Below, one piece after another: positions 15,872 to 24,322 of a stretch of 64,000 nucleotides of DNA. The notes beneath the pieces were generated by a model that did not search any database, was not told where the DNA came from, and was given only the letters and a program-made list of their open reading frames with translations. Numbering within the stretch: the first letter of the stretch is position 1; every line of letters starts with the position of its first letter. A program made the position numbers and the translations under genes. Source of the DNA: Streptosporangium album (lineage in GTDB: Bacteria > Actinomycetota > Actinomycetes > Streptosporangiales > Streptosporangiaceae); assembly GCF_014203795.1 (NCBI RefSeq), contig NZ_JACHJU010000003.1:682001-746000 (forward strand), in the 5' to 3' direction.

Positions 15872-17000
15872 TCGGTCACCTCGTTTCGGATGGCGCGGAG
15901 CCGGTGCAGCAGCCCACCGTCCGCGAAGTGGTCGTGAAGGGCGCGATATTCGGCGTACAGCCGGTCGTAGGCGTCTGCCCGCCCGGCGTCGGGCACGTAG
16001 GCCGCCTGCTCCCGTCTGCCCATGACCGCGGCGGCGGAGGCGATGTCGGCGTAGGCGCCCGCGGCGACGGCCGCGTGGATCGCCGAGCCGAGTGCCGGGC
16101 CCTGTCCGGACCCGATCACCGACAGGGGGCGGCGCAGCACGTCTGCGTAGACCTGCATGAGGAAGCGGTTCTTCAGCAGCCCGCCGGCGACGACGAACTC
16201 CTCCACCGCCACTCCGGCGGCCTCGAACGCCTCGACGATCACACGGGCGCCGAAGGCGGTGGCCTCGACGAGCGCCCGGTAGGTGTCCTCGGGCCTGGTC
16301 GCGAGCGTCTGACCGACGATCACCACGGCATGACGTGGCAGGTCGAGGTCCCCATGATGGCGACCATCTGGCCGGGCCGCACCGCGTCAGCGGCGGCGGC
16401 CGTGACGTGCGCGTCGACGTTGCCGACCGCGACCGCGATGCCCTCGGGCAGCCCGGTCCACCGGGCTGCCCGAGCGGCCAGGCGACCGGCCAGGCCGCCG
16501 AGGGGTACCGGTTCCCGGCCGAGCTTGCCGGTGAAGCCGGCGAAGGCGGGGTTGAGCTCGGCCAGGAAGTCCTCGCCGGGGTAGCCGCCGTCCTGGTAGA
16601 CGCCCTTGTAGCCGGCTGTGCAGACGTTGCGGGTCTCCACGCCGGTCAGTTCCCAGACGATCCAGTCGGCGGCCTCGATCCAGCGGTCGGCCCTGCCGTA
16701 CACCTCGGGGTCCTCCTCCAGGACCTGCAGGCCCTTGGCGAACTCCCACTCGGCGGAGACCCTGCCGCCGTAGCGGGGTAGCCAGGTCTCCTTCCGCCGC
16801 TCGGCCAGGGCGTTGATCCGGTCGGCGTGCGGCTGCGCCGCGTGGTGCTTCCACAGCTTCGGCCAGGCGTGCGGCCGGTCCCTCAGCTCGGGAAGCTCGC
16901 ACAGCGGCAGGCCGTCGGCGGTGGCGGGCAGCACGACGGCGCGGCCCGACAGCGTGCCGAAGTCGACGCCGACCACGTAGCGGTCGCTGTTAGCGTTCAC
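15868..17000 (-). pseudogene. araB: Ribulokinase with two internal deletions
   Basis: The gene starts GTG at 17000 and reads YVVGVDFGTLSGRAVVLP, the kinase N-terminus. This jumps straight to LPLCELPELRDRPHAWPKLW, which normally lies about 60-70 residues further on. The middle is normal (WEFAKGLQVLEEDPEVYGRA, VAVGNVDAHVTA) up to GTSTCHVM. There the frame is lost, and the text resumes in another frame at VIVGQTLATRPEDTYRALVE, skipping about 100 residues. Total coding length is about 375 codons against 550 or more in the family. The first deletion is in frame, the second is not. Confidence 0.87.
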
Positions 17001-17001
17001 A
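16988..17001. promoter_or_regulatory. LacI-type operator overlapping the araB start codon
   Basis: TGTTAGCGTTCACA is the exact reverse complement of the 14 bases upstream of the lacI gene (18356-18369). On the araB strand it reads TGTGAACGCTAACA and includes the GTG start codon and the next codons (Val-Asn-Ala-Asn). The half-sites TGT...ACA around a central CG are typical of LacI-family operators. Confidence 0.7.
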
Positions 17002-17056
17002 CAATCTCCAGTGATCCAGGTACGGCTCCGCCGTACCGCTGAACGATCCAGGGCTC

Positions 17057-17093
17057 CTCCCGTGGACCCTCGCACCGGCGGGGGCCACGGGAG
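17057..17093 (-). terminator. Stem-loop upstream of araB
   Basis: CTCCCGTGG at 17057-17065 pairs with CCACGGGAG at 17085-17093. It lies just past the small minus-strand frame ending at 17099 and separates the regulator from the ara operon. Confidence 0.55.
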
Positions 17094-17098
17094 AGGCC

Positions 17099-17242
17099 TC
17101 AGGTGGGGCGGCGCGCCGAGATGAGGCGCTGCAGCTCGACGCGGGCCTGGGCCAGGGCCGTGTAGGTCTCGTCGGTGATCGAGATGGAGTCGGTGCCGAT
17201 CACGTAGCAGAGACCGCGGGCCAGGAACAGGCAGGCGGTCAC
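17099..17242 (-). CDS. Small unidentified reading frame or gene remnant
   Basis: A 47-codon minus-strand frame (GTG start) reading TACLFLARGLCYVIGTDSIS then ITDETYTALAQARVELQRLI and ending RRPT. It looks coding in codon use. The open frame continues upstream without a better start, so it may be the tail of a decayed gene between lacI and araB. The family is not recognised. Confidence 0.35.
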   Translation of the reverse strand: MTACLFLARGLCYVIGTDSISITDETYTALAQARVELQRLISARRPT

Positions 17243-17304
17243 CAGGACCGGGACGTATGTGCGCGGGACCGCACGGCCGGCCGCGCCTCTCTCCGTACGG
17301 GGGT

Positions 17305-18327
17305 TCAGGACGGGGCCGCGGTGCTGGCCCTGATGACGAACTCGGGTGGCACGACGAGACGTTCGTGCGCCGTCAGCCCACGTGTCTCGACCTGCCGAAG
17401 GAGCGCCTCGATGCTGTGCCTGCCCACGGCTTCGAAGTCCTGCCTGACGGTGGTGAGCGGTGGGGAGAAGAACTCCGACTCCGGGATGTCGTCGAAGCCC
17501 ACGACGCTGATCTGCTCGGGGACCCTCACCCCCTCCTCGGTGAACGCCCGCAGGACTCCGAGGGCCATCTGGTCGTTGGCCACGAAGACCGCGGTGACAT
17601 CGCCCGCCATCGCGGCCAGGCGCTGTCCGGCCGCGTAGCCGGAGCGCGGGCTCCAGTCACCGGCCAGCAGCTCGGGGACCGGCCGCCCGGCGGCGGTCAG
17701 CACGCCGCGCCAGCCGTCGATCCGGCCCTCCGCCTCCAGCCAGTCCGAAGGTCCGCTGACGTGCCAGACCGTCTCGTGTCCCAGGGCCAGCAGGTGCTCG
17801 GTGGCCATCCTGGCCCCGGCCACCTGGTCGACGCTGACCGCCGAGACCTCCCCCACGTGGTCGCCCTCGACGGCCACGGCCGGCATGCCCGGGGGCAGGT
17901 CGTCGAGCGCGCGGGCCGCCGACCGCTGCGGCGCGACCACGACGACGCCGTCGACGCCCTGGTCGGCCAGGTAGTCGAGCGCGTCACGCACCCCCGCCCT
18001 GTCGATGGTGCGCAGACTGACGACGCTCACGAAGTAGCCCGCCGCCCTGGCTGCCCGCTCGATGCTGTAGACCGTGCTGGCCGGGCCGTAGAGCGTGGTG
18101 TCGAAGCTGACCACGCCCAGCCTCCGCGAGTGCTTGGTGACCAGTGCGCGAGCGACCAGGTTGCGGCGGTAGCCCAGCTGGTCGATCGCCTCCATGACCC
18201 GGGTGCGGGTCTCGGCGCGGACGTTGGGATGCTCGTTGAGCACCCGGGAGACCGTCTGGTGCGACACACCGGCCACCTTGGCCACGTCGGCCATCACGGG
18301 TGGGCGGTATTCGGGAGTCGATCCCAC
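17305..18327 (-). CDS. LacI-family regulator, probable arabinose-operon repressor
   Basis: A 340-residue protein of standard length. The helix-turn-helix is MADVAKVAGVSHQTVSRVLN and the hinge NPV-like region follows at LGYRRNLVARALVT. The periplasmic-binding-type core contains FVANDQMALGVLRAF and VGFDDIPESEFFSPPLTTVR. GTG at 18327 is preceded by AGAGGAG at 6 bases. Identical operators occur upstream of this gene and at araB, supporting autoregulation and control of the ara operon. The effector is inferred to be arabinose or a related sugar. Confidence 0.9.
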   Translation of the reverse strand: MGSTPEYRPPVMADVAKVAGVSHQTVSRVLNEHPNVRAETRTRVMEAIDQLGYRRNLVARALVTKHSRRLGVVSFDTTLYGPASTVYSIERAARAAGYFVSVVSLRTIDRAGVRDALDYLADQGVDGVVVVAPQRSAARALDDLPPGMPAVAVEGDHVGEVSAVSVDQVAGARMATEHLLALGHETVWHVSGPSDWLEAEGRIDGWRGVLTAAGRPVPELLAGDWSPRSGYAAGQRLAAMAGDVTAVFVANDQMALGVLRAFTEEGVRVPEQISVVGFDDIPESEFFSPPLTTVRQDFEAVGRHSIEALLRQVETRGLTAHERLVVPPEFVIRASTAAPS

Positions 18328-18355
18328 GGCATGCTCCTCTCGGCTTGGGCATGAC

Positions 18356-18369
18356 TGTGAACGCTAACA
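18356..18369. promoter_or_regulatory. LacI-type operator upstream of the regulator gene
   Basis: TGTGAACGCTAACA lies 29 bases before the lacI start. It is identical (as reverse complement) to the site at 16988-17001. The rest of 18370-18623 shows no gene and no other clear motif apart from a T-rich patch near 18573. Confidence 0.7.
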
Positions 18370-18623
18370 ACATTCTCCGCCAAGGGGCTGCCGGGTCACG
18401 GTACGGTCACACCGAAACCTCTCGGAAACACCCTGCCGGCGGGGCGGCGCCCTTCGAGATGCCATCCGAGCCTGGCCCGCCAATCCGTTTCCGCCGAGGG
18501 AACGACGAGGACGGCTCCGGCGACAGCGACCACCCCCCTCGACCCCGTTCAGCCCCGGCAGTCGTACTGTATGTTTTTTCTCGCTTACCGCGTCCCCCAC
18601 GAGCACCATCCCTGGGAGCCCTT

Positions 18624-19796
18624 TTGACCAGGCAATCCTCCGCCGGAACAGTCCACCTGGACGGTGACCCGTCGCGCGCCGCCGAGCGCGCGGCGGACGG
18701 CCTGGCCCGCTACCTCGCCCACTGCGACGAGCCCACCGGCTACCTCGACTTCGCCCGCGTCGGGCCTCCGCTGCACGCGGCCGTCGACGCCCGGCACGCG
18801 GCCCTGCGGGTCACGGCCGGCGCCGACCCGGTGGGGCCGCTGGAGGAGATCCGGGAGGCGGCTCGCCGGAGCGCCGCCGCCGTGATCGGTGGTGACGTCG
18901 AGGTGACGTTCGCGGCATCGACCACGGCGGGTCTGTTCGGCGTGGCGTTCGGCCTGGCGGCGCCCGGCACGCTGCTCGTGCCCGAGGGTGAGTTCCCCGC
19001 CAACGCCGTACCGTGGCTGCGGGCGGCCGCGCGTGGCGGGCCCGCCGTACGACGGGTGCCGCAGGACTCCGGACGGATCACCGCCGGGGCGCTGCGGGCG
19101 GCGCTCGGCCCCGACGTCATCGGGCTGACCGTGAGCGCGGTCGACTACCGGACCGGCTGGAAGGCACCGCTCGCCGAGCTGCGCGAGGTGCTCGGCCCCG
19201 ACCGCCTGCTCATCGTCGACGCCATACAGGGCCTCGGGGTCACCGAGCTGGACCTGGACGCCGCGGACGTGGTGGTGGCCGGCGGCCAGAAGTGGCTGCG
19301 CTCCGGATGGGGGGCGGCCATCCTCGGGGTGCGGCCTCGCGCGATGGAGCTGATCGCACCCGATCTCGGTGGCTGGACGGGCCTGGCCGACCCCTACGGA
19401 GGAAGCGCCGGAACCGAGCTGGGCGCACCGGCCAGGGGGGCGGACCGGCTGCTGATGACGAACACCGATCTGGAGGCGATCGCCGGGCTGCACGCCTCCC
19501 TCGGCCTGGTCGCCGAGGCCGGCACGGCAGAGCTGGGCGGCAGGCTCGGGCAGGTCGTCGCCACGCTGCTCGACGTGCTGCGCCACCGCGGCGCGGAGGT
19601 GCTCGGCGACGGCTGGCCGGCGCGGCGGCGGGCCGGGATCGTGTCCTTCCTGCTGCCCGGCGAAGCCGCCGACGCCACGCTGGCCCGGCTGTCCGCCCAC
19701 GGGGTGACGGCAGCGGTCCGCGACGGACGAGTGCGGCTCTCCCCGCACGTCTCCACGACGGAGGAGACCGTGCGCAGGCTGTCGGACGCACTCTGA
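18624..19796 (+). CDS. Class V aminotransferase family PLP enzyme (EgtE-like)
   Basis: A 390-residue fold-type I PLP enzyme. It contains VTFAASTTAGLFGVAFGLA (phosphate-binding loop region), LLIVDAIQGLGVTELDLD (PLP-binding aspartate) and VVAGGQKWLRSGWGAAIL, in which the lysine is the PLP Schiff-base residue. QKWLRxGWG is reminiscent of EgtE, the ergothioneine C-S lyase, but no other egt genes are nearby, so the substrate is open. TTG at 18624 follows TGGGAGCCC and is the best-supported start; longer frames run through non-coding-looking sequence. The gene stands alone. Confidence 0.8.
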   Translation: MTRQSSAGTVHLDGDPSRAAERAADGLARYLAHCDEPTGYLDFARVGPPLHAAVDARHAALRVTAGADPVGPLEEIREAARRSAAAVIGGDVEVTFAASTTAGLFGVAFGLAAPGTLLVPEGEFPANAVPWLRAAARGGPAVRRVPQDSGRITAGALRAALGPDVIGLTVSAVDYRTGWKAPLAELREVLGPDRLLIVDAIQGLGVTELDLDAADVVVAGGQKWLRSGWGAAILGVRPRAMELIAPDLGGWTGLADPYGGSAGTELGAPARGADRLLMTNTDLEAIAGLHASLGLVAEAGTAELGGRLGQVVATLLDVLRHRGAEVLGDGWPARRRAGIVSFLLPGEAADATLARLSAHGVTAAVRDGRVRLSPHVSTTEETVRRLSDAL

Positions 19797-19956
19797 CCAC
19801 GGCGCGGAACGGCAGCGCACGGATCCACCACGATGGCGGACCGTCTGGTGAAACGCACCGGAAAGCGCACCGCCACAACCGATCCGGAGCAGGCCCCCGA
19901 CAGCCGCACAGCCATGTCGTCGCCGAGTCCGGACGGATGATCGCGGCCGGCGGGCA

Positions 19957-19992
19957 CCGCCGGCGCCCTCACTGCGAGACGGGCGCCGGCGG
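19957..19992. terminator. Bidirectional terminator between convergent genes
   Basis: CCGCCGGCGCCC at 19957-19968 pairs with GGGCGCCGGCGG at 19981-19992 (12-bp stem, 12-base loop), just before the stop of the NlpC gene and downstream of the aminotransferase. Confidence 0.7.
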
Positions 19993-20000
19993 CACCTCCA

Positions 20001-21113
20001 CTACGAGAAACGCCGGTAGGTGATGGGGAGCTTGCCCGCCACCTCCGCCACCCTGACCGACGCTCCCGGACGGGGCGCTTCGATCATCTTGCCCTCGCCG
20101 ACGTAGATTGCGCAGTGGTCCGGGGGGCTGCCGAAGAAGACGATGTCTCCGACCTGCGGGGTCGTGACCGGCTGCCCGCTCGCCTGGTAGCCGGCCGCGG
20201 TGGTGTCGCCGATCTTGATTCCCGCCCTGTTCAGGGAGTGGTAGACAAGCCCGCTGCAGTCGAAGGCGTTCGGCCCGTTGGCGCCCCAGACATAGGGTTT
20301 CCCGATGTTCGCCCGGGCGGCCGCCACGATGTCGACCCCGGTCCCGGTCCCGGCCACATACGGCATCGCGACCGCCGGGCCACCCGACCCGGAGCCACCT
20401 GAGCCGCCGGAGCCGCCTCCGGGGCTGAGCGCGGCGGCAGGCCCGGCTCCGCCACCGTTCGCACCGGCGAGGACCGTGTGACCCGGCCCGGGCGCCGGAG
20501 TCCGCTTCCAGTCGAAGGTGTGGCCCGGACCCGGGGTGAACTTCTGGTCGCCGGGCGCCTTGACGATGGCGAAGAAGACGGACTCCGCGTCGATCTTCTT
20601 CTTGATCTCCTTCATCGCCGTGCTCACGGCCTCCTCGGCGGAGCCGACCTGCCCATCGGCGGCGGAGACGGCACCGTTGACCGCGGCCAGGGCGCCGGGC
20701 TCGGCCTTCCGCCTCTCCGCCTCGGATGTGCTGTTGCGGTAGGCGGTGACCCTGTGGTCGGCGAGGACGTTGCCGCAGAGGGTGTCGACCTTGGACTTGG
20801 CCTCCTCCAGTGCTGTGGCGGCCGTGTCGAGCAGACCCGCGCAGGCCAGCAGCGCACTGTGGAACGTGGTGTTGGCCTTGTTGTAATTGCCCATGTAGTC
20901 GTCGAAGGCGTTGGCCGAATCACCCTCCCAGTTGGTGTCGACGTCGACGACCGCGGAGCGGAGAGAGCCGATGTGCTCGTTCACCTTGCCGGCCAGGCCC
21001 CGCCATCGGGTCGCGACATCGCGGATGTCGGCCGGCCTGCCGTTGACCTTGTCCACGAGGGCGGCCAGCGAGGGGCCGCCGGGCAGCTGGGCGATCTCCT
21101 CCCTGACGCTCAC
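20001..21113 (-). CDS. WXG100-like / NlpC-P60 domain protein
   Basis: A 370-residue modular protein. Residues 1-170 are helical with a WEG turn (TNWEGDSANAFDDYM), the signature of ESX/type VII secreted proteins. A glycine-proline linker with GGSGGSGGSG follows. Residues 255-370 are an NlpC/P60 peptidase with the catalytic Cys in NAFDCSGLVYHSL, His in PPDHCAIYVG and YRRF at the end. Such domains cleave peptidoglycan stem peptides. There is no Sec signal, so export by a type VII system is inferred. The GTG start overlaps the stop of the small helical gene upstream. Confidence 0.85.
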   Translation of the reverse strand: MSVREEIAQLPGGPSLAALVDKVNGRPADIRDVATRWRGLAGKVNEHIGSLRSAVVDVDTNWEGDSANAFDDYMGNYNKANTTFHSALLACAGLLDTAATALEEAKSKVDTLCGNVLADHRVTAYRNSTSEAERRKAEPGALAAVNGAVSAADGQVGSAEEAVSTAMKEIKKKIDAESVFFAIVKAPGDQKFTPGPGHTFDWKRTPAPGPGHTVLAGANGGGAGPAAALSPGGGSGGSGGSGSGGPAVAMPYVAGTGTGVDIVAAARANIGKPYVWGANGPNAFDCSGLVYHSLNRAGIKIGDTTAAGYQASGQPVTTPQVGDIVFFGSPPDHCAIYVGEGKMIEAPRPGASVRVAEVAGKLPITYRRFS

Positions 21114-21409
21114 GCCTCCGCCACCTCACTGGCCTTGTTGGCCTTGCGGACGTTGTTCTCCACGTCGTCCAGGGCGTACTCAAGGGCCTTGAGCCTGCCC
21201 TTCACGAGCCCGAGCTCGCTGCCGAGCTTCTTCTCGACCACGTCAAGGACCGCGGCGAGCGCGGAGGCGTCGGCCAGCTTCCCGAACATGGACGAGTCGG
21301 CCGCACCGGCAGGATACTTGCCGTCGAGCTCGCCGAACAGCACCGACAGGTTGTAGGCGGTCTTACGGCAGTGATCAAGCGCCTCGAAGTGGATATCGAT
21401 ACCCGCCAT
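21110..21409 (-). CDS. Small ESX-type helical partner protein
   Basis: A 99-residue all-helical protein starting AGIDIHFEALDHCRKTAYNL and ending with a charged helix. Size, helical content and coupling (GTGA overlap) to a WXG-NlpC gene fit a type VII secretion partner or chaperone. It lacks a clear WXG motif, so the assignment rests mostly on context. Confidence 0.7.
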   Translation of the reverse strand: MAGIDIHFEALDHCRKTAYNLSVLFGELDGKYPAGAADSSMFGKLADASALAAVLDVVEKKLGSELGLVKGRLKALEYALDDVENNVRKANKASEVAEA

Positions 21410-21746
21410 CCAGCTGACTCCCTCGCATATGGCTACAGAGTAGTCGAATGGAGATCGTACCGATCATCGCTACGGAACGCCTGATGTTCCTCGGGAGGTC
21501 GTGGACCTGCGGACGTCCGGAGGACGGCCAGAGCCTCACAGCCCGGACCGAGCACGGGGTCGGGATCACGGGCCCCGATCCCGGTCGCTTGGTCGCGACA
21601 CGCACCCACCGCCGATCCAGAACTCCGGTAATCCGGCAAGCATCTGAAGCACCTCATTGATATGACCGTTCTCACCTCCCCAGGCAAGTGATCCGGACCG
21701 AGCCCTACGATGAGGGGCTTTGACTCTTTCCTCCAGGAGTAGACCT
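21410..21746. other. Intergenic region between divergent genes, no gene seen
   Basis: About 340 bases separate the divergent ESX-type and channel genes. Frames on both strands look non-coding. No convincing inverted repeat was found, and promoters for both genes should lie here. Confidence 0.5.
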
Positions 21747-22580
21747 TTGCCAGGGCGAGAACGCATCCGCTCCTTCCTTGAGACCCGGCTCTTTCAGCGG
21801 GCTGTCGTCGCCGTCATCGTGGTCAACGCGATCACGATCGGCTGCGAGACCTCTTCCTATCTGACAGACCGGATCGGCGGACTCCTGCACGTCGTCGACA
21901 GGATCGCCCTGACGGTCTTCGCCGTCGAGCTCGTCGCCCGGCTGTACGCCTATCGGGGCGCATTCTTCAAGGATCCCTGGAACTGGTTCGACACGACCGT
22001 CGTGGCCATCGCGCTGATCCCGGCGTCCGGCCCGGCTTCGGTGCTACGGACCCTGCGGATCATGCGAGCGCTCCGCCTGGTCGCGACGGTCCCCAGCATG
22101 CGCAAGGTCGTCGGCGCGTTGTTCGCGGCCCTGCCCGGGATGGGAGCGATCATCGGCCTGCTGGTCCTGGTCATGTACGTCTCGGGGGTCATGGCGACCC
22201 AGCTGTTCGGTGAGATCGTCCCCGAATACTTCGCCGAGCTGCCCACGTCGCTGTTCACGCTGTTCCAGATCATGACCGGCGAGGCCTGGCCGGACATCGC
22301 CCAGGAGGTCATGGCCGAGAAGCCCTGGGCGTGGGTCTTCTTCGTCGGCTACATCCTGATGGCCTCCTATGTGGTGCTCAACCTGTTCATCGCCGTCGTG
22401 GTCAACGCCATGGACGACCAGAACACCTCCGCCGAGGAACAGCGGACCGAGGACCAGCTCACCACCGTCCTGAACGAGCTCGCCCGCCTGCACGCCAGGA
22501 TCGACGCGATGCAGAGCGTCCCGCAAACGGCCCAGCCCGTCGAAACGCCACACGGAAACACCACCCGCCGTTCCCGCTGA
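21747..22580 (+). CDS. Bacterial voltage-gated cation channel (NaChBac/NavAb type) with TGEAW filter
   Basis: A 277-residue, six-transmembrane channel, close to the 274 of NaChBac. S4 carries four arginines at three-residue spacing (R101, R104, R107, R110 in VLRTLRIMRALR). The pore loop reads TLFQIMTGEAWPDIA. The C-terminus is a charged coiled coil (TTVLNELARLHARIDAMQ), as in NavAb. Known bacterial Nav filters read TLESW; TGEAW here equals the core of domain IV of animal Cav channels. TTG at 21747 is chosen because AGGAGT precedes it by 8 bases. Four such subunits would form the channel. Confidence 0.9.
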   Translation: MPGRERIRSFLETRLFQRAVVAVIVVNAITIGCETSSYLTDRIGGLLHVVDRIALTVFAVELVARLYAYRGAFFKDPWNWFDTTVVAIALIPASGPASVLRTLRIMRALRLVATVPSMRKVVGALFAALPGMGAIIGLLVLVMYVSGVMATQLFGEIVPEYFAELPTSLFTLFQIMTGEAWPDIAQEVMAEKPWAWVFFVGYILMASYVVLNLFIAVVVNAMDDQNTSAEEQRTEDQLTTVLNELARLHARIDAMQSVPQTAQPVETPHGNTTRRSR

Positions 22581-22624
22581 CCGGCCCGTAGGGGGCCGGT
22601 AGGGCCGGACGCGCCAGGAGGGCA

Positions 22625-22884
22625 CCCCAGAAGGCGAGCCCCTTCGGATCGTTGTCGAGCTACCTCGTGGGCGACCTGGAGGTCGCGGGGGCCGTGGCGC
22701 TCTTCATCCCGCGGCTGCCGGTCTGGCGTTCGTCGGCCTTATGACCGGCGCGATGCTGACCGAACTGACGGTGACCGGCAACAGCGCGGTCCTGCCGCTC
22801 GCCATGCTCGTGCTCTCCGCGGCGATCGCCTGGGGACGCCGGAGCCGTACGGCACAGCTGTGGGCGACACTCACCCGCCGATGA
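22625..22884 (+). pseudogene. DoxX-like membrane protein remnant
   Basis: The forward strand reads SSYLVGDLEVAGAVALFIPR, then after a one-frame shift near 22715 continues GLAFVGLMTGAMLTELTVTG and MLVLSAAIAWGRRSRTA to TGA at 22882. This is the second half of a DoxX-like four-helix membrane protein (LVGxLEVAGAxGLLIPR is its hallmark). The N-terminal helix is missing, so it is truncated as well as shifted. Confidence 0.6.
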
Positions 22885-23029
22885 CCGGGGCCTGAGACCG
22901 GAACGGCGACGACACCGGCGACCACCGTGTGTCCGGACGAGGCGTCCTGATCGAACACGGCGAGGGCCTCGTGGCGGGAACGTCCCCGAAACCGACCTTG
23001 CGCTCAGCGTCCCGCCCGCTGGCCCGACG

Positions 23030-23620
23030 TTACGAGGCGGGCAGGGACGGCAGCGGAAGGGGGAGGCCGGGCAGACCGTCGATGCTGGTCGCGACGTGCT
23101 CCTTCTTGTGGAAGTACTCGTCGAGAGACTCGTCCGTCTCCCGGGCGAAGCGCGACCCGTGCAGCGGGCGGTCGTCGTCATAGGTCATGAAGGGGACGGC
23201 GTATCCGCAGGTGTCACGGATCCGCTCGGCCGTCACGACGATGATGGCGCGCAGGCCGTGCGGGGCCGGGTCGATGTCCGGGAACTGTTTGATCAGCTGG
23301 GTCCAGCGCGGGTCATCGCGGAAGACCGGTTCTCCGCGACCGTGGACACGCACGATGTTCGGCGGCCCGTCGAAGGCGCACCACATGAGAGTGATGCGGC
23401 CGTTCTCCCGCAGGTGGGCGATCGTCTCGGCGTTGCTGCCCGCGAAGTCGAGATAGGCCACGGTGCGTTCGTCCAGCACCGCGAACGAGCCGGTCAGGCC
23501 CTTGGGCGAGAGATTGACGGTGCCGTCGCCGTCCAGCGGCGCCGTCGCGGTGAAGAAGATGTGCTGCGCCTCGATGAAGGTGCGGAGCCTGCCGTCTATC
23601 CGTTCGTAGCTCTTTCCCAT
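23030..23620 (-). CDS. Pyridoxamine 5'-phosphate oxidase-family protein
   Basis: A 196-residue split-barrel flavoprotein-like protein. It contains FFTATAPLDGDGTVNLSPKG, the typical start of the barrel, VAYLDFAGSNAETIAHLREN and RITLMWCAFDGPPNIVRVHG, which line the FMN or F420 site. The C-terminal helical part (DDDRPLHGSRFARETDESLD) is typical of this actinomycete subgroup. The reaction is unknown. ATG at 23620 lies after GGGAAAGA. It appears monocistronic. Confidence 0.88.
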   Translation of the reverse strand: MGKSYERIDGRLRTFIEAQHIFFTATAPLDGDGTVNLSPKGLTGSFAVLDERTVAYLDFAGSNAETIAHLRENGRITLMWCAFDGPPNIVRVHGRGEPVFRDDPRWTQLIKQFPDIDPAPHGLRAIIVVTAERIRDTCGYAVPFMTYDDDRPLHGSRFARETDESLDEYFHKKEHVATSIDGLPGLPLPLPSLPAS

Positions 23621-23725
23621 GACTCACATTTTGGCACCCTTTCCTCCCCCCGAAATGAAGGGATTCCCGCGGTCGCCCGTGCGGGTTCCCGCCTCACCGC
23701 CAGTCTCCCGCCTGAGAGGCCCGGC

Positions 23726-24109
23726 TCACCCCGTCCCGGCGCACCCGATGCAGGTGCGCGCGGCCGGGCGGGCTCGCAGACGCTCGAAGGCGATGGGCCG
23801 CCCGCAGTTCTCGCACACGCCGTAGGCGTCCTGGCGGAGCCGCTCGAACGTCCGATCCAGCTCCTCCAGGTGGCCGCGGGCCCTGTCGATCTGGGCCTGG
23901 AGATGGGCCCGCTCGAACGCGATCGTCGCCCCCTCCGGATCGTGCTCGTCGTCGTTGGCCACCAGCGCCGACGACGCGACGATGTCGTCCCAGTCACGTG
24001 TCAGCGCCGCGATCTGGACCATCGTGCTCTCGCGATCCTCGGTCAGGAGATCCTGCACGATCGCCCGCTCCGCCGAGGAGAGGGCTGCGCCGGAAAACCG
24101 CTCGTTCAT
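23726..24109 (-). CDS. TraR/DksA-family zinc finger protein
   Basis: A 127-residue protein with a long N-terminal coiled coil and a C-terminal four-cysteine zinc finger (YGVCENCGRPIAFERLRARP then CIGC). Members of this family bind RNA polymerase through the secondary channel or have related roles. The actinomycete small ones lack clear functional data. ATG at 24109 is preferred over GTG at 24118 for spacing from TGGGG. Confidence 0.87.
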   Translation of the reverse strand: MNERFSGAALSSAERAIVQDLLTEDRESTMVQIAALTRDWDDIVASSALVANDDEHDPEGATIAFERAHLQAQIDRARGHLEELDRTFERLRQDAYGVCENCGRPIAFERLRARPAARTCIGCAGTG

Positions 24110-24322
24110 CGGCCTCACACCCCATTCTGTCCGCGTCCTGGGGCGGAACGGCCGGAGAACCGTGAGCAGGTGCTGAACTGGGACCTCTTCGCAGTTTACG
24201 GCTCGGACGGCTCTGGTGAGATCTCCCCTGGGCAGGGCGCCTGCGGTCCGGTGCCGCAGGCGCAGCCGTACGCCCTGCCGTTTCCATCCCCGACGAGGAC
24301 ATCCGCTCCTCGCGGCGGGCCT

